64,000 bases of DNA from Timema cristinae (lineage: Eukaryota; Arthropoda; Insecta; Phasmatodea; Timematidae): contig JBCFYV010000935.1 of the NCBI GenBank assembly GCA_039000515.1, forward strand, positions 65,443,109 through 65,507,108, written 5' to 3'. The first letter of the stretch is position 1; every line of letters starts with the position of its first letter. Of this stretch, positions 37,501 to 55,222 are shown one piece after another. The notes under the pieces are model-generated. The model saw nothing but the letters and a program-made list of their open reading frames with translations. It was not told where the DNA came from and searched no databases. Both the position numbers and the translations under genes were made by a program.

Positions 37501-40500
37501 GCAGGACGCAGAGCAGGCCGTCACCAAGATGGCGGCTACCCACAAGTGGGAGAGTCAGCTAAGGTAGGGTAGAACAACATCTTTATTGCAGCTTCTTGGA
37601 TATTTTAGGTTTATATGTTTAGGGGCACTCCTGACCTCCGTGCGGATAAACATACATTTTAGATCATTCTCCCGATGGATGTTTACAAATTATAACGCTT
37701 GTGTCGTGACACAATCCAATACATAGAAACACAAGCTTTACATTAACAGATTATTTCAAATCTCCTCAAAGGCCAACAAAGCTGTCTGCTGGTTGTGGAG
37801 CGCATGAGTTGTCAATATAACATTGCACACACCCACTGATTTAAGATAGCTGGTTCTAAGATTTGATTGGTTCTTCCGTGCCGAACATCTCGGGCAGAGC
37901 AGAGATAAGTTGAACTTCGGCAGATCAGCTCGCGCCGATTAGGAGGAATTCTTATGATTGGCTTAGAGCGCATCACATGACTATGTTTCTGTTCTGCGCC
38001 GTTTTTTTGGCAAATGTGTGAATCCACAGTAAATCTAGAACACACACAACATCCAGCCCCCTGGTCGTTAATTCATCAGTGTGAAAAGGGAACCCACATT
38101 TCACTAATGATGAATTTTTTGTTCATGCTGAGATTTGAATCTGGGACCCTTAGCTCAGTCAACATGTCTGCCTAATGAGCTGAGATGTCGGACTAAAAAT
38201 ATGTTATTTTATTTATTTATATACTGTACTGGTATGTGTTAAAAAACAAAAATAAACAATTTAACAGAAAAAAAACTTTGATACCATTATGTTAGATCAA
38301 TTTTCTGTCACTAAAGTGAAACAGAAACTAAACAAAAACTCTTCAAATGGCAACAATTACAAACTACTCAGTCAGAATATGGCCATTTTGTTTGATTACC
38401 AGAACTTTCATGTGTGGCATTTGAACGCTTACAATTGAGGTATCGAAGAGTTGCATTTGACATCCCACGATATTAATGCTGGACACTTGCTACATTGCAC
38501 TTAACACACTTAGGCCAAGACCTGAACCAATGAGAGAACATGTTAATGATATTTTGTAGAAATGGGTCGAATTCTTGAATCCGAATCTTAGATAGATATT
38601 GTTTTGAATCTCTAAAAATGTACAATTTTTGTTAGAGTGAACATATTATTTAAAATTGAGTTTAAGAAAAAAAAGTTGTTCAAGGCTTGGTGCCACTGAC
38701 AAATGATATTGTTTGTTGCGTCTATTACGTCATAGACAACAAAGAAAACACTTTTTTGGTAAATTGGTTATATTGATATAATTTTGTACTTTTTTGTGAT
38801 TCTTTTATTCTCCAAGACAAATCTATGTAATTCCTTTCACCAATTGCTTAAAATTACTATATCAAGTCAAGGTCATTGTATTTGAGGATTCCATATCTTT
38901 CTCTTTTGCTATCCAGGAAAGCAGAGCTGTACCTTAGTAAAGGCGACTACTCCGCTGCTGTGTCTGTGAGCAACGCTGTCCTGGATCACTTCCGCTTACA
39001 GGCCAAGGCGGATTGCTCGTGCACTTCTCTCCAAGTGCGAGCGCTGGTCCTCTGCGCAGAGTTGCAGTGCGGTAGTGCGCCTAGCGCTGCTATAGCCCTC
39101 CTCACCACAGCGCTCTCGACTGCACAGAACCACCACATGGACCACCTCGCGGCCTTGGTCGGCCTTCACATCGCAAACTTGCAGGTGGGCAGGGAAATAA
39201 ACCATTTGGCTGTCTTTAGATTCAATAAGATGCATAATTTATATCTTGTAAAGAAAACCTCCTTTTACTTTGTGTGTTATTTGTTTCACATTCCCTCCTG
39301 ATGAGTTCTGATAGAATGAAACCTAGGTCGGGGGATTGGGGTGGTAACGGTAGATTTTCTTCAAGAGGTAGCCATTACCTCTCTGCCTGGTAGTAGCAAT
39401 GTAAAGTGTAAACTTTGTTCTTCTTTTCATTGTAAACACCATATTTTGTTTGTTCCTTTAATGTTTTCATCCACCTTTCAATTACCTTCTTACAAATGCA
39501 TAACCAATATTTAATTACCAGTTTTGGTGGTAGCTTGGTCTAAGGCATCACTCACACAATATACCAATATGCTGATGATGGGGAGATCGGGGCTCGAATT
39601 CGGGTCGGATTTATTGAGGGTTGATTTCCCCTGGATGGTTTTACACTCTCCCTCTACACATGTCAGCACACTTCCTCTGAATTTAACCTTTCTTATTCCT
39701 AACCAATTAGCTTATTAATTCATATGTGCTTAATGCAATCAAGTAGGTGCAGTGACTAAAAAAAAAATTAATTTATTGCAAGAAGCATTTATGTCGGTTT
39801 TATCGCTCAGGTAATTGTTTTTTTAACAAACAATCTTATTGTAGTTACAGATAGGTCTCCCATCTAAAGCTCTCGGACTGATCGAGGAGTTTCTGCTGGT
39901 GATCTTGTCGAATGGGGGTGCATTCGATCAAGGCCGAGCCTTGCTTCTACTCGGAAAGTGCAAGATAGCAGCCTTATCTGGGTCAGACGAGAATACCAGG
40001 AAAACAAAGCTGGCCGAGGTGATAGAAATACTCAACAAAGTGAAGACATGTTTCGAGAAAGTTGAGGCTCGTTCGAGGGTGAAAGATGTCCTGTACCTCC
40101 AGGTGAGAGAAAACATTGCAGCTTTAATGTATGTGAACCTTTCTCCACCTAATACGTTTAATTTACTTTCATATAATTAATCTAGCATTAACATTTCCAC
40201 CATCTTAATAATATAATTTGAAACCTCGGTAAAAATAATTATTTTGGTAATAATTCTGTTTGTGAGAGTTATTAGTTTGTATTTTGTCTTGAAATGCGTT
40301 GAAAGAATGTTATGGGACTGAGGTTTGGAGTGTGTTCTTGTAACGGGAGAGCCAAAGGAAGCATCAAGCTTGGAAAATGGACTTTGTCCAAAACTTGTAC
40401 CTTTAACTTAAATAGGGTAATTAATAAATTTTCATATCAAATATAATGTTTCTTAATATTTTTTTTTCATATCTGATTATGTATGGTCTACATTTTTTAA

Positions 40501-40640
40501 ATTTTTTTTTTTCATTTTTAGGCTCTTCTCTACAATGAGATGGCAATGTGATTGCTCGAAAAAAGTGTGCTCTGGAGTTTCGACAATTGGACGAACAACA
40601 TCCAACCAAAATAGCAACGACCCTGTTTACACACCTGTGA
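25967..40640 (+). CDS. ANAPC5: Anaphase-promoting complex subunit 5 (APC5)
   Basis: TPR-rich scaffold subunit of the APC/C E3 ubiquitin ligase. Thirteen exons are 25967-26108, 26208-26284, 27712-27922, 28842-29100, 30299-30461, 32103-32299, 34523-34637, 35651-35779, 36797-37033, 37370-37563, 38917-39184, 39851-40102 and 40522-40640. All are GT-AG with matching phases, about 787 residues against 755 in human. The conserved run includes [127 protein letters not shown] and, at the end, [13 protein letters not shown]. The last exon lacks one G at 40542-40543; with GGG the frame reads [16 protein letters not shown]. Introns carry many SINEs, LINE pieces and MITEs. The start ATG is the first in an open frame upstream of the conserved VTPHK block. 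Confidence 0.95.
26442..27152. mobile_element. MITE with degenerate TIRs in ANAPC5 intron 2
   Basis: Left end GGCCCTGTCACAGACTCCAT; right end, on the other strand, GGCTGTGACAGTGTCTATAT. The last 27 bp of the TIRs match at about 22 positions, ending in CGTAGGTCC on both sides, and weaker inverted similarity continues inward. The ends resemble hAT/piggyBac-type non-autonomous elements. A TTAA precedes the left end but not the right. Confidence 0.65.
26779..26800. repeat. Poly(A) run inside the MITE
   Basis: About 22 consecutive A. Confidence 0.9.
27428..27665 (+). mobile_element. SINE-C copy in ANAPC5 intron 2
   Basis: Head GTCAACTGCTCTAAGCCGCC, AGACTGGACT core, body and degraded shared tail, ending about 47 bp before exon 27712. 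Confidence 0.7.
28257..28418 (-). mobile_element. SINE-D copy
   Basis: Minus-strand tRNA-like head (GAGCTAAGGGTCCTGGGTTC, B box GGGTTCAATTCCTGG) and D body (CAGTGATGAATTAACTGC). Confidence 0.75.
28465..28692 (+). mobile_element. SINE-C copy
   Basis: AGACTAAACTGCAGATGATG core, B box GTGGTTCGATACTGATC, body, tail AACCCAAACAGGTAGTAAGG. Confidence 0.75.
29188..29348. mobile_element. Short Tc1/mariner-type MITE
   Basis: Left end CAGGATGTCCCAAATAAAAC; right end GTTTTATTTGGGAACATTGTG; TA on both outer sides (29186-29187 and 29349-29350). 161 bp, non-coding, in ANAPC5 intron 4. Confidence 0.65.
29890..30150 (-). mobile_element. LINE RT C-terminal fragment
   Basis: The minus strand reads [13 protein letters not shown] and is partly duplicated with the same 60-bp segment that is tandemly repeated at 32737-32947. 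Confidence 0.7.
30672..30905 (+). mobile_element. SINE-C copy
   Basis: Core AATAGACTGTGCTGCTGACG, B box GGGTTCGAATTCCAGTC, body, tail GGATAGTAAGACGCAGG. Confidence 0.75.
31215..31452 (+). mobile_element. SINE-D copy, nearly full length
   Basis: tRNA-like head (CAGTAGCGTGTCTTGACTAA), B box AGGTTCAATTCCCAG, body TTCACACTGATGAATTAACT, 3' end TACCTCAAATAAAT. Confidence 0.78.
31471..31792 (-). mobile_element. SINE-A copy, full length
   Basis: (TTA)n and shared tail at the left, body CATGTCTTGTCAGAAGTGAA, tRNA-like head at the right (minus strand GGTGACCTGGTAGTCTAGGG, B box GGGTTCAATCCTCGG). Confidence 0.9.
32737..32947. repeat. 62-bp tandem repeat derived from a LINE
   Basis: About 3.4 copies of a 62/62/61-bp unit starting TTCCTCTACTATCTCATGTA. 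The unit encodes the LINE segment ending [11 protein letters not shown] on the minus strand, so it arose inside the element. Confidence 0.85.
33070..33356 (-). mobile_element. SINE-A copy, full length, with TSD, inside a LINE
   Basis: Complete element (287 bp). A perfect 14-bp target duplication CATTGTCCATGTAT lies at 33056-33069 and 33357-33370, and LINE sequence continues on both sides. Confidence 0.95.
34000..34254 (-). mobile_element. SINE-B copy with TSD
   Basis: Shared tail and (AAT)n at the left, head at the right (minus strand GTGGCGTAGTTGGCTAACGT). Target duplication TGATGTAAT at 33991-33999 and 34255-34263. Confidence 0.85.
35463..35555. repeat. Long near-perfect hairpin
   Basis: Arms of about 33-37 nt (TTTAACACAAATAGAATATT at the left, AATATTATTCTATTTGTGTT at the right) around a 23-nt CA-rich loop, in ANAPC5 intron 7. 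Confidence 0.85.
36030..36460 (-). mobile_element. LINE RT C-terminal fragment
   Basis: The minus strand reads [19 protein letters not shown], then [19 protein letters not shown], the typical end of a non-LTR retrotransposon polyprotein. Confidence 0.88.
38036..38192 (-). mobile_element. SINE-D copy
   Basis: Minus-strand head with GAGCTAAGGGTCCCAGATTC; body CACTGATGAATTAACGACCA; in ANAPC5 intron 10. Confidence 0.72.
39522..39763 (+). mobile_element. SINE-C copy
   Basis: Head TTGGTGGTAGCTTGGTCTAA, GATGATGGGGAGATCGGGGC, body and degraded tail with poly-A. Confidence 0.75.
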
Positions 40641-40655
40641 AATAAAACTTGATTA

Positions 40656-40661
40656 AATAAA
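40656..40661 (+). terminator. Probable poly(A) signal of ANAPC5
   Basis: AATAAA 15 nt past the stop. Another AATAAA immediately follows the stop at 40641-40646. Confidence 0.6.
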
Positions 40662-40957
40662 CACTGTATTTATATTTGTATTTGTTAATATTAAAAATAA
40701 TTTTTAATACTAATCACAAATGTTTTGAACATTTTATTTGTCCTTCAAATGTCCCTTAATTCTCAGCTGATTATATTTAGATGTGGCTATGATCGTAATT
40801 AACAAATATAATAGTTGGCTATCTAATCCATATTACCTTGACTTGTTACATTATGGCCAGCTTATAAGATAAGACCATAGCGAGGTCTCTAAGGTATCTC
40901 AGGTTAAACGGAGTGTACATTGGACAGTTGATAAGATATTTTATATTTACATTTATT

Positions 40958-41180
40958 TGGGGTATTTAATGTGCACTTTCGGAACAGATTGATTATCTTG
41001 TTACACATTAATTTCTATGAGTAAAAGCGAAAGAACCCACCAATTTTACCAGGAAAGGTCTTTTCACATACCAGTTCAGATCACTCAAGATAAATCCCGT
41101 CGACCCGGTTGTGTCTGAACCCATAAAGATCGGGTCCTGAAGTGAATACTTAACCCAAAGAACACCGAGGTCGGCCAGTT
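40958..41180 (-). mobile_element. SINE-E copy
   Basis: 3' end at the left (GGGGTATTTAATGTGCACTT), head at the right with the B-box-like TGGGTTCAGACACAACC. Confidence 0.65.
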
Positions 41181-41312
41181 GATCAGAGTGTGCTAACTTC
41201 TATATCGCCAGCACTATGCAGATTTGTCTGAACTAGTTTTGAGAAGTCAATGAAGGTCGTTTGATGTTTTTATCTTTCACTCAACATTACATTTAGTCCA
41301 CCGTTTATTTTA

Positions 41313-41685
41313 AGCACTGCCTCTTACTAGCCATTTAGTTATTCCTACTAATTAGTAATTGCAGGGGAATGCCAGGCCTCCATCGTGGTTCGGATTCCAC
41401 GTTAAACTGTAGGTCCTTCATTTCATCTCACAATCACCCTACCATTACACATTAGCGTAAGTGCGTATAACCCGAACGGGTAGTAAGACGTATTAATAAT
41501 AGTAATTGCACTAATGGTTTTTGGGAAGAGAAAGGTTATATTTAAAGGAAATGTACCTTTATTTGTATGGAGGGCGAGTGAAAAACCAACCTCTGTACAC
41601 CCGATCGAGGTTTGAACCTTGATCTCCCTGTTATCAGTATTCTAGTCTACTAAGAGGGACATGTGGCCACCTAAGTGGGTTGAGT
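41313..41685 (-). mobile_element. SINE-C copy, split by a younger SINE
   Basis: Tail at the left (AGCACTGCCTCTTACTAGCC), body GGAGGGCGAGTGAAAAACCA and head at the right; interrupted at 41364-41499. Confidence 0.75.
41364..41499 (+). mobile_element. SINE-A 3' fragment inserted into SINE-C
   Basis: 5'-truncated SINE-A body and tail with an 11-bp target duplication TAGTAATTGCA at 41353-41363 and 41500-41510. Confidence 0.88.
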
Positions 41686-41689
41686 CCAC

Positions 41690-44103
41690 TTTTAGACACT
41701 CAGATATGTGCTCACTCTGGAAAAAATTGAATATAAATTTCGTCCTTAATAAAATGGTTGGTATTTATTACTTGGTTCAGCCCAAGTTTCAAATAGTTTT
41801 TTATAAAGTATTTTTTATATGGAAACTAACAAAGTCGTCATGTACTTAGTGTAGCGCCGCACTTAGGCGTACTAAATTTGACTATGAAACTGGCCCAATA
41901 CTTATATACATCTTAGTACCATATTGAACTAGGATCTGTGAATAGTCAATAGTAACGCTTGCATTCCCATGAAGCGCTGCTTATCGTGGACATATTACAG
42001 CATCTCAATTATTTTATCTCTGGTTTCCTTTCCACCACTACTCCCTTATCTCCTGTACATAATACAAGTTATAAATTATTTGTCCTCACCCGGCCACATT
42101 ATTTTAGATGCATTCATCCCAATGAATAGTAAAATTACAATAAACATAGGCCTAAGTATAAAAAAACAAACTTTAAAAAAGGTACGGTAAACATAAAGAC
42201 AGTGGGGCAGAAATTGCCCACCGAGAGAAGTTTATTTATTTTTCACGCCAGATTACGTATGGAATTGTATCGTGCCCTGTTGGTGTGTACTGCACTACTG
42301 TAGTTATCCCGACCGACCTCGACGGCCCACCGACCATGATGTTTTTCACCTATATACTTTATTTCTTTTGTCTTACCTTTTTCAGGGTTATCTCCCATAC
42401 TGTTTCATATCCACACCTCCCCTTCTATGTACCATCTGTATTTCTTATGGCCCCCGACGACCCTGTAAGTGCGTAGGGGCGGATTTTTTAAAATATATTT
42501 TCCCACCTCCTCCCACCCAAAGATGGCAAAATCAGCCCGTAAGGGCGCAAAAATTATTAAGTGAATGTTTCTATGTTGTGTTCGAGAGCCCTTCTGGGCT
42601 GGTGTCTACATATAATACTAAATGTTTCCTGTTACGCATGTTCTCATATATTGATGTTATAAAAGAATAAAAAACCTTACAAAAAGATTGCTACTCCCTA
42701 ATCTATGCTTTCCACCATCGTGACGTGATCTTTACATACTGAATTATGTCGTTTAAAATTAATGTTATGAAACGAAGTGCGAAACTAAATTTTACTTATA
42801 TAAACTCCATTCGTCAGTAATAACTTCTTATCTCTCTTCATGTTCTTTAAAAAAATCTTTATCTTAAAAATCCAAACAGTATGAAAAATGAGTAGTCATT
42901 TTAACCTATAAATATAACTAGGTCAACACATTCTTATAGGTATGAAATATTTCGATTTTAATTATAGTGTCTATCAAAGGCTTAATCATATATGTTTTTA
43001 CGATTTAACGGTTCATGATAATATTTCTATCTATTATAATCTTAACAATGCTGAAAGAACAACTTAAAAGGAGGCCTACAGTATTTGCATGATAGTTTTT
43101 TCCTTGAATTATCCGATTGATTAGGTTTTAAACACCTACTTCTAAGATATCCTCGTATGTGATAGAGGCTAGCCCCCACCAGGGCAGAAATGAGTGGTTT
43201 TATTTGACCGCCCATGCTTTCACATAGAAGTTTCACCACTTTACCGTTCACATTAGCTCATCGGTAGCGTGTCTACTTAGTGAGTTTTAAAGTCCCGGGT
43301 TCGATTCCTGGCATTGGCCAAATATATGTCATTGGTAAAATGTGGATTTCCTCTTTCATAGTGATGAATTAATGACGTGGGACCTGGGTCAGGGTGATCC
43401 GCCTTTTCTAGGTTTAATTTAGTTTACAAGTCATTTTATGATAAAATGAATTGGAGAGGGCATGTTAAATAGGTGGTACTTCAAATAATATAGTAATAAT
43501 ACTAAAAACCACTTTGCCAATGAATGAATAGCTTAAGTGACCTTCAATGATACAACAATAAGTATAGAGGTTTTTGGTTTTTATTATAAGCATAGACCCG
43601 TATCACTCATTCACTTGCTCACCAACGCATCGATGCCCTCTCAACTATTTTTTCTAACTTATTTTTATTTCAATAGCTTTAAGTCTTAATTTATGTTTGT
43701 GGGACAGTTTCTTTCTTTGAACACAAATAAGTATTCTTAATTAAATTGATTCAATCATCAAAGTTCCACATACAGTACCTAGGCCTATTTAAACAATGTA
43801 GTATCAAGCTTACAGAATTATGGCTCATTCTATCTTGAATCAAACCTAATGTCTAAGGACTTCTTCGAGGTTGATCGTTTCAAAATAGGCTTTCTTAGCC
43901 TACATTATTGAATTAGGCCCGGGTTTAAAATTTCAAATGAACAATAACTATGATAAACTATTTTTCTACTATTGATAACTTTTATAGCCTACATATTGTA
44001 ATATTTTTTCACTACCAGTAATTTATTTTAACTTATGATTTGCCATATTATTTATTATGATCTACCTTTTTGATTTTTTTTTCTCAGGGAGCCATCTACA
44101 AGA
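41690..44103. other. Intergenic region before the P450 gene
   Basis: AT-rich apart from a GC-richer stretch at about 42230-42620 holding an open frame I do not recognise, and a SINE-D copy (43249-43492). No conserved gene seen. Confidence 0.5.
43249..43492 (+). mobile_element. SINE-D copy
   Basis: Head TTAGCTCATCGGTAGCGTGT with a good B box CGGGTTCGATTCCTGG, body AGTGATGAATTAATGACGTG and D-type 3' end. Confidence 0.78.
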
Positions 44104-50149
<6,046 letters not shown>

Positions 50150-53100
50150 GAGAGAGATTTTTAATTAAATTATTTGACATAGGCCAGGGGTCAAACAAAA
50201 AACCATTCTTGATCTGATTTTTTTTTTAAATTGAATAGCCCAATTACTTATTGTTCACATGTAAGAAATCAGAAATAATTTGATTTTTGTGACAATAACT
50301 TAATTTATCATTTTAAGATGAAATTTATTAATTACTTATGAAATATAGCATTTTGTAAATTGAATTTAAAATCCAACTTTACTTAGTTATGTAAATTATA
50401 ACATTTGTATCCAACATTAAATACTTTTTTTTTTTTAATATTTACACTTCCATTTGGCTTCAAGAATTTCTTGTATTATTCAATTTGACTTTGATTTTTC
50501 TTTGAAATGAAAAAGTTGACTTTGCAAATTCTTGAAAAATATACTTTAAATGTTATTTTATTTTAAAGAAAATATTGTTGTTTTATTAGCTATATAATAT
50601 AATTTTATATTTTTTGTTGAAATATTGAAATACAAATACATCACTAGTATTGTTCCAATTATATTTATTAATATATTATGTTTCGCTAATACAGTTTCAC
50701 TTGAATTGTGTGATGTAGACATGATGTACAACACTTAGGCGTTTAGATATTGTATTATGATGTATGATAAAATAACTGATCACATTGTAATAAAATAACT
50801 TTATCCACATGTGTATCTTCTATTCTTTATTTAAAAACTTGTTTTGTATCCGTTGCGTTCAATATGTATTGATAAAATACTGAAAACATGAAAACACCTA
50901 GAAAAGCAATGAATTTTCTAAACACCAAACAAAACTATCTAGCTAAATAGTATAACTCGAAGAGCAGCTATAAATCTGAACTTTTAACTCTGTTAACATT
51001 CTCAGGAATATTTTATGACCTATCAATGAATATCATTAACTTTATTATCAAATATTTACCATTTATAGCTGAAACTTTTGATGAAGTGTTATTTGGATCA
51101 TAAAGATTTAACAGTATTTTATTACGACACTTGGAGTACGATCGATGTTGGTTTTAAATGCACATTTGTTAGCGACACGTTACATTCTTTCAGTGTTACA
51201 TGTGTATAAGTACATCCTTGGGCCTATTCGATGGTTATTCTTGAGTAGCTTGTTATACAGGTAATTATATGAATTTAATAAATTTTGACTATCGACCCTA
51301 TTAGGTGCTGTACTTGATTAATTAAATTAGTATTTTCTTTTTTCTTTTAAAGATGGTCAGCTAATGTATCATAATGAAGGTAGCTCTAACCTCTTGCAAG
51401 ATAGTTCCTTTACAAGCTCGACCGTGTTTTCTGGACGTTTCGAAGGAAGCTTGGCACTACTTGTAAGTGATGTATGAATTGTATCACTCTTGTAACATCT
51501 TACAAAAAAGATTTGGCAAGTCGGTGTAAAAGAAATAGTTGCTGAATATTTGTCTTGGTTCTGGTCCATAAGCTGAGATTTAACATGAGAAGATACATAA
51601 GTACACCTTCAATTTGGTAGGAAGAACAGTGGTTGGTAGTTACTTAAGTTATTAAAACAATTTTAATATATTCATACATCAAATCATGTGATCTGCAGCT
51701 GTCACTTTCGATAGATATTATCAATACCTGTAAAATAGTTCATATAATGTTATAAATGTTGGCCACAAACAAGTATGTTTGTAATTTTTAAACTGTTCTT
51801 CTGACCAAAATTAGACTATAGCTGCCATGATATCTTATATTAAAAAAAAGGTATAATATCTTGTTCAGTGGTGATTTTTTTCTGTAGTTTTGAGGTGGGA
51901 TAGAAAAGTACGCAAGAAAAGGCCAGTGCTTTTGCAGTTTATATAGCAAAACATTTAGTTTAATTTTCTTCTCGTGGTGATATCATTGGACCTTAATAGA
52001 TTCACAAGATATTTTTCAACAGGAAATCAAACAATTTCACAGTAAATCCTAAAAAGCTGTGGATTATTTTTAACAAACACAAATTATTTCTCCTGCATTG
52101 TCTTTTTATTGTATTTCGTATACATGCGTGCTGGTTATGTGTGTTGTCATGAGTTTAAATCTACATTATCTACTATAGTATTTCTGAGAGTGATTTGACA
52201 GGAGAGCACATTGACTACCGTAATACCGGCAAGAGGAGGGGTAGGGTGGGGTATTTGATTATAAAAAAAAACACTTAATGATAAAGCTAGTGAGTGAGCT
52301 ATGGCAACCAAACGGCTGCTACATGTTGGCAATTATAGTAACAGCATTTGCAGGAAGAGGGTGTCTCATACTGAAGCCTCTGGGTGTTAATCTCAGTTTT
52401 CTATATCTGAGCCATAATAGTTTGTTCATTTGTTATTACGAGTCTCAGTTTCACCCCGTTCTAAACCCCTTTCTTCATAAAAAAAACACCTGAAAGCGTT
52501 GAGGATTGAACCCAGGACCACTAGACCACAGTGGCCATCTTTTTATTATAGCTAATCATAATAACTATCTAATATATACATTTTAATCTCTACTTCTGAA
52601 GGTTATGTTCAACTTGTTTAGTATTAACTTGCCCCATAGCACTATGCAGTATCTAGCGGCCTGCAGCAAAACATGGTAATGATAATGTCTGTCATTGTAA
52701 ACGCATTTATCACCCAATGTAGGCTTTAAATTACCCCCCCCCCAAAAAAAACAAAATATAATTACCACTAGGTTATTTTCCACACTGAATCTCACAATCA
52801 TTCTGACTATACCATTTTGAACTAATGACGGTAATATGTTGAGTATGAGAAAGGTTTGTATGTTACTTTTATTAAGGCCACTTTGATAGAATAATTATTT
52901 ATCGAGAATTATCTTGTAGGTGAGGATTAAGGTTATAATTTTTTAGTATTTGGCTAGTGACATAAAATGAATAGTGATATTAAAAAAAAACATACCAAGG
53001 GTGTGCTAAGGTTTGAGAATTTTGACTTTGCTTTGACTTCAATTAAAATTCACGATTTGATAATTATGAAGCTTTTCCAAAAGAATATTTAAAGTTAAAA

Positions 53101-54263
53101 CACATTTATGTATTTATATTTTTAAATTTTTTGCTGCTATTTCCATCACAAATTGGTATTAGTCGTAAAAAAAAAAAGTCCTGAAATAAAAATATATATT
53201 ATATATGCAATAACTTAATTTTTTATTTTTAAGACTAACAATATTAATTATGTTTGGAATAAATCATTTTGTTAATTATATTTAATACTTAAATCTACCT
53301 AATTGTACAAAGTGTAATATTTTTATCTAATAAGAAACATTTTAAGTATTAAAACTATGACTTAGTTTTGGGAATATCACACATTATTCAATTGGAATTG
53401 AAAAATAAGACTTTGCACACTTATAAAAAATGCCATATCATGTTTAAGTATATTTATGTGCATGTGTGTGTGTGTGTCCCTTGACTTCCAGACACCACTG
53501 ATCTCCATATTTCTACGTCCATGGCTGTACCTAAATTCTTGTGATGTTTCCAGATTTCCTCCGGGAGTGTTTGCCTTGTCTTTGGATAGTTCTCACGCTA
53601 TCCCGGCTCAAGATGCGGTCCGGTCCACGCTCTTAAACATCTCAATTGCGTTTTAGAAATTCTTTTGGTTAGCTCAGTAAATATTCACCATTATTCTCAC
53701 GTAGGTTTATCAAAACTTCATAGATCTGATCTAGTTTACACTACCTCATCCTAGCCAAATAGTTATGCCAAAAATTTGGCAACATAAAAGTTTGTGGCAA
53801 AGGAGATTACACCATTGTGAGTGTGTAAATAAATGCTTCACAGTATCTTTTCCAAAGTCTTGGTTGTGACAGATAAATGGTTTCCATTAGATAACCATTT
53901 AAACACCAAGTCAGTTTAAAAAAAAGTTACTTATTTATATTTAAATATATATTTATTGAATTATTGATATTCAAAATGTTCTTCTAAGTGTGATATTTTA
54001 CAAATTTAATTTTATAAATAGTGCGTATAACCCAAACGGGTAATAAGACGCGGTGATAATAATAATTCTATAAATCAAGCTATTTTTGAACTTTTCTTTA
54101 TAATCCAATGAGTCAGTTTTGTGAAATTGATTTGATAACATTATTTGTCATAAATGTTGTATTTTTCTTAACCAGACTAGTTTGTTAGATAAATCTGGTT
54201 TTTAAATTTCAAATTGCAAGTAATTTCTATACCCGAGTTAACGATAACTATCCTTTCAACATA
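50150..54263. other. Intergenic region after the P450 gene
   Basis: About 4 kb of AT-rich sequence with few recognisable repeats. A candidate poly(A) signal AATAAA lies at 50789-50794. A 66-codon open frame at 53456-53656 is unsupported. No gene recognised. Confidence 0.5.
54014..54062 (+). mobile_element. Shared SINE tail fragment
   Basis: GTGCGTATAACCCAAACGGG followed by TAATAAGACGCGGTGATAAT; no head. Confidence 0.6.
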
Positions 54264-54910
54264 ATGAATCTTTGGCAATACATTCGAGACATATTTCAGA
54301 AAAGGTTATCAAACAGAAATAAACCTGTTGTAACGCAAGCCACAGAATCAAATGACAAACCTTTTAAAAGTGTTTTCTTTACTGATAACTTTGAAAGCGA
54401 AAATAATAGTTCTGATTCGGAAAATGAATCAGATTCAAATGAATTGCAAACCGAAGACGATAGTGTGGATCTAGTGTCATCAACATCTTCGACTGCAGAC
54501 AATTTCTTGTCTACTAGTCGTGTTGTTGTCGTAAATTATAAACGAGGAAGTTTGTACGATAACTATAAGTTATATATATGTTCCGCCCCTATTCATAATA
54601 ATATAGCCAGATTACTTGTGAAACCTGTCCTGCTCTGTGATTTCTACAATCCGACTACATACGACATAGAATATCAAACCCACCAGTCCCTTCACCCACA
54701 CCGACATGCGAGGGAACCGACCCGACGTATAGAAGAGTGATACGCAGACTGAGGCGAGAGGCTTCATTATGGGCCGAACAGGGCGGGGTACACCATTGTG
54801 TACCGCGAAAGGTGAAGTTCTATGCTGGCAGGAAGAACATGTGGGAAGGCTTCCCTTTGATGACCCTGGTTCATGTTGATCAAGAGACGACAGAAACAAG
54901 TAATTTGTGA
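54264..54910 (+). CDS. Hypothetical intronless protein, not recognised
   Basis: About 215 residues after one frame correction. It starts MNLWQYIRDIFQKRLSNRNK, then a Ser/Asp/Glu/Asn-rich low-complexity stretch (about residues 45-90), then an ordered-looking part with SLYDNYKLYICSAPIHNNIA and LLVKPVLLCDFYNP. Near 54672-54676 the frame changes (one base lost), and coding-like sequence continues as a proline-rich linker (NPPVPSPTPTCEGTDPTYR) and a basic C-terminal half: RRVIRRLRREASLWAEQGG, PRKVKFYAGRKNMWEGFPLM. The last codons (VDQETTETSNL) and the stop come from the first unit of the 38-bp tandem array. No signal peptide or membrane segment seen. I do not recognise the family; it could be a retrocopy, since no introns are visible. 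Coding status is inferred from composition and the long open frames. Confidence 0.6.
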
Positions 54911-55222
54911 TTGTTGATCAAGAGACGACAAAACAAGTCATTTGTGATTGTTGATCAAGATACGACAGAAACAAGCCATTTGTGATTGTTGATCAAGAGA
55001 CGACAGAAACAAGTCCATTTGTGATTGTTGATCAAGAGAACAAAAACAGCCATTTGTGATTGTTTTATCAAGAGATGTAGAAACAATCATTTGTGATTGT
55101 TAATCAAGAGACGACAGAAACCAGTCATTTGTGATTGTTGATCAAGAGACGACAGAAACAAGACCATTTGTGATTGTTGATCAAGAACGACAGAAACAAG
55201 CCATTTGTGATTGTTGATCAAT
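54875..55222. repeat. 38-bp tandem array
   Basis: Nine units plus a partial one, period 35-39 bp, consensus GTTGATCAAGAGACGACAGA followed by AACAAGCCATTTGTGATT. Each unit holds the palindrome TTGATCAA. The first unit lies inside the preceding coding frame and provides its stop. Confidence 0.95.

Noticed and set aside
42272..42670. A 132-codon open frame in a GC-richer stretch
   Set aside because: Composition is unlike the confirmed exons, overlapping frames are equally open, and I see no family motif; possibly part of an unrecognised transposon.
53456..53656. A 66-codon open frame after a (TG)n run
   Set aside because: It begins in the microsatellite, has no recognisable motif and no partner exons.
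54875..55222. CRISPR-like array
   Set aside because: The 38-bp units are adjacent with no unique spacers, in an animal nuclear context; it is an ordinary tandem repeat.
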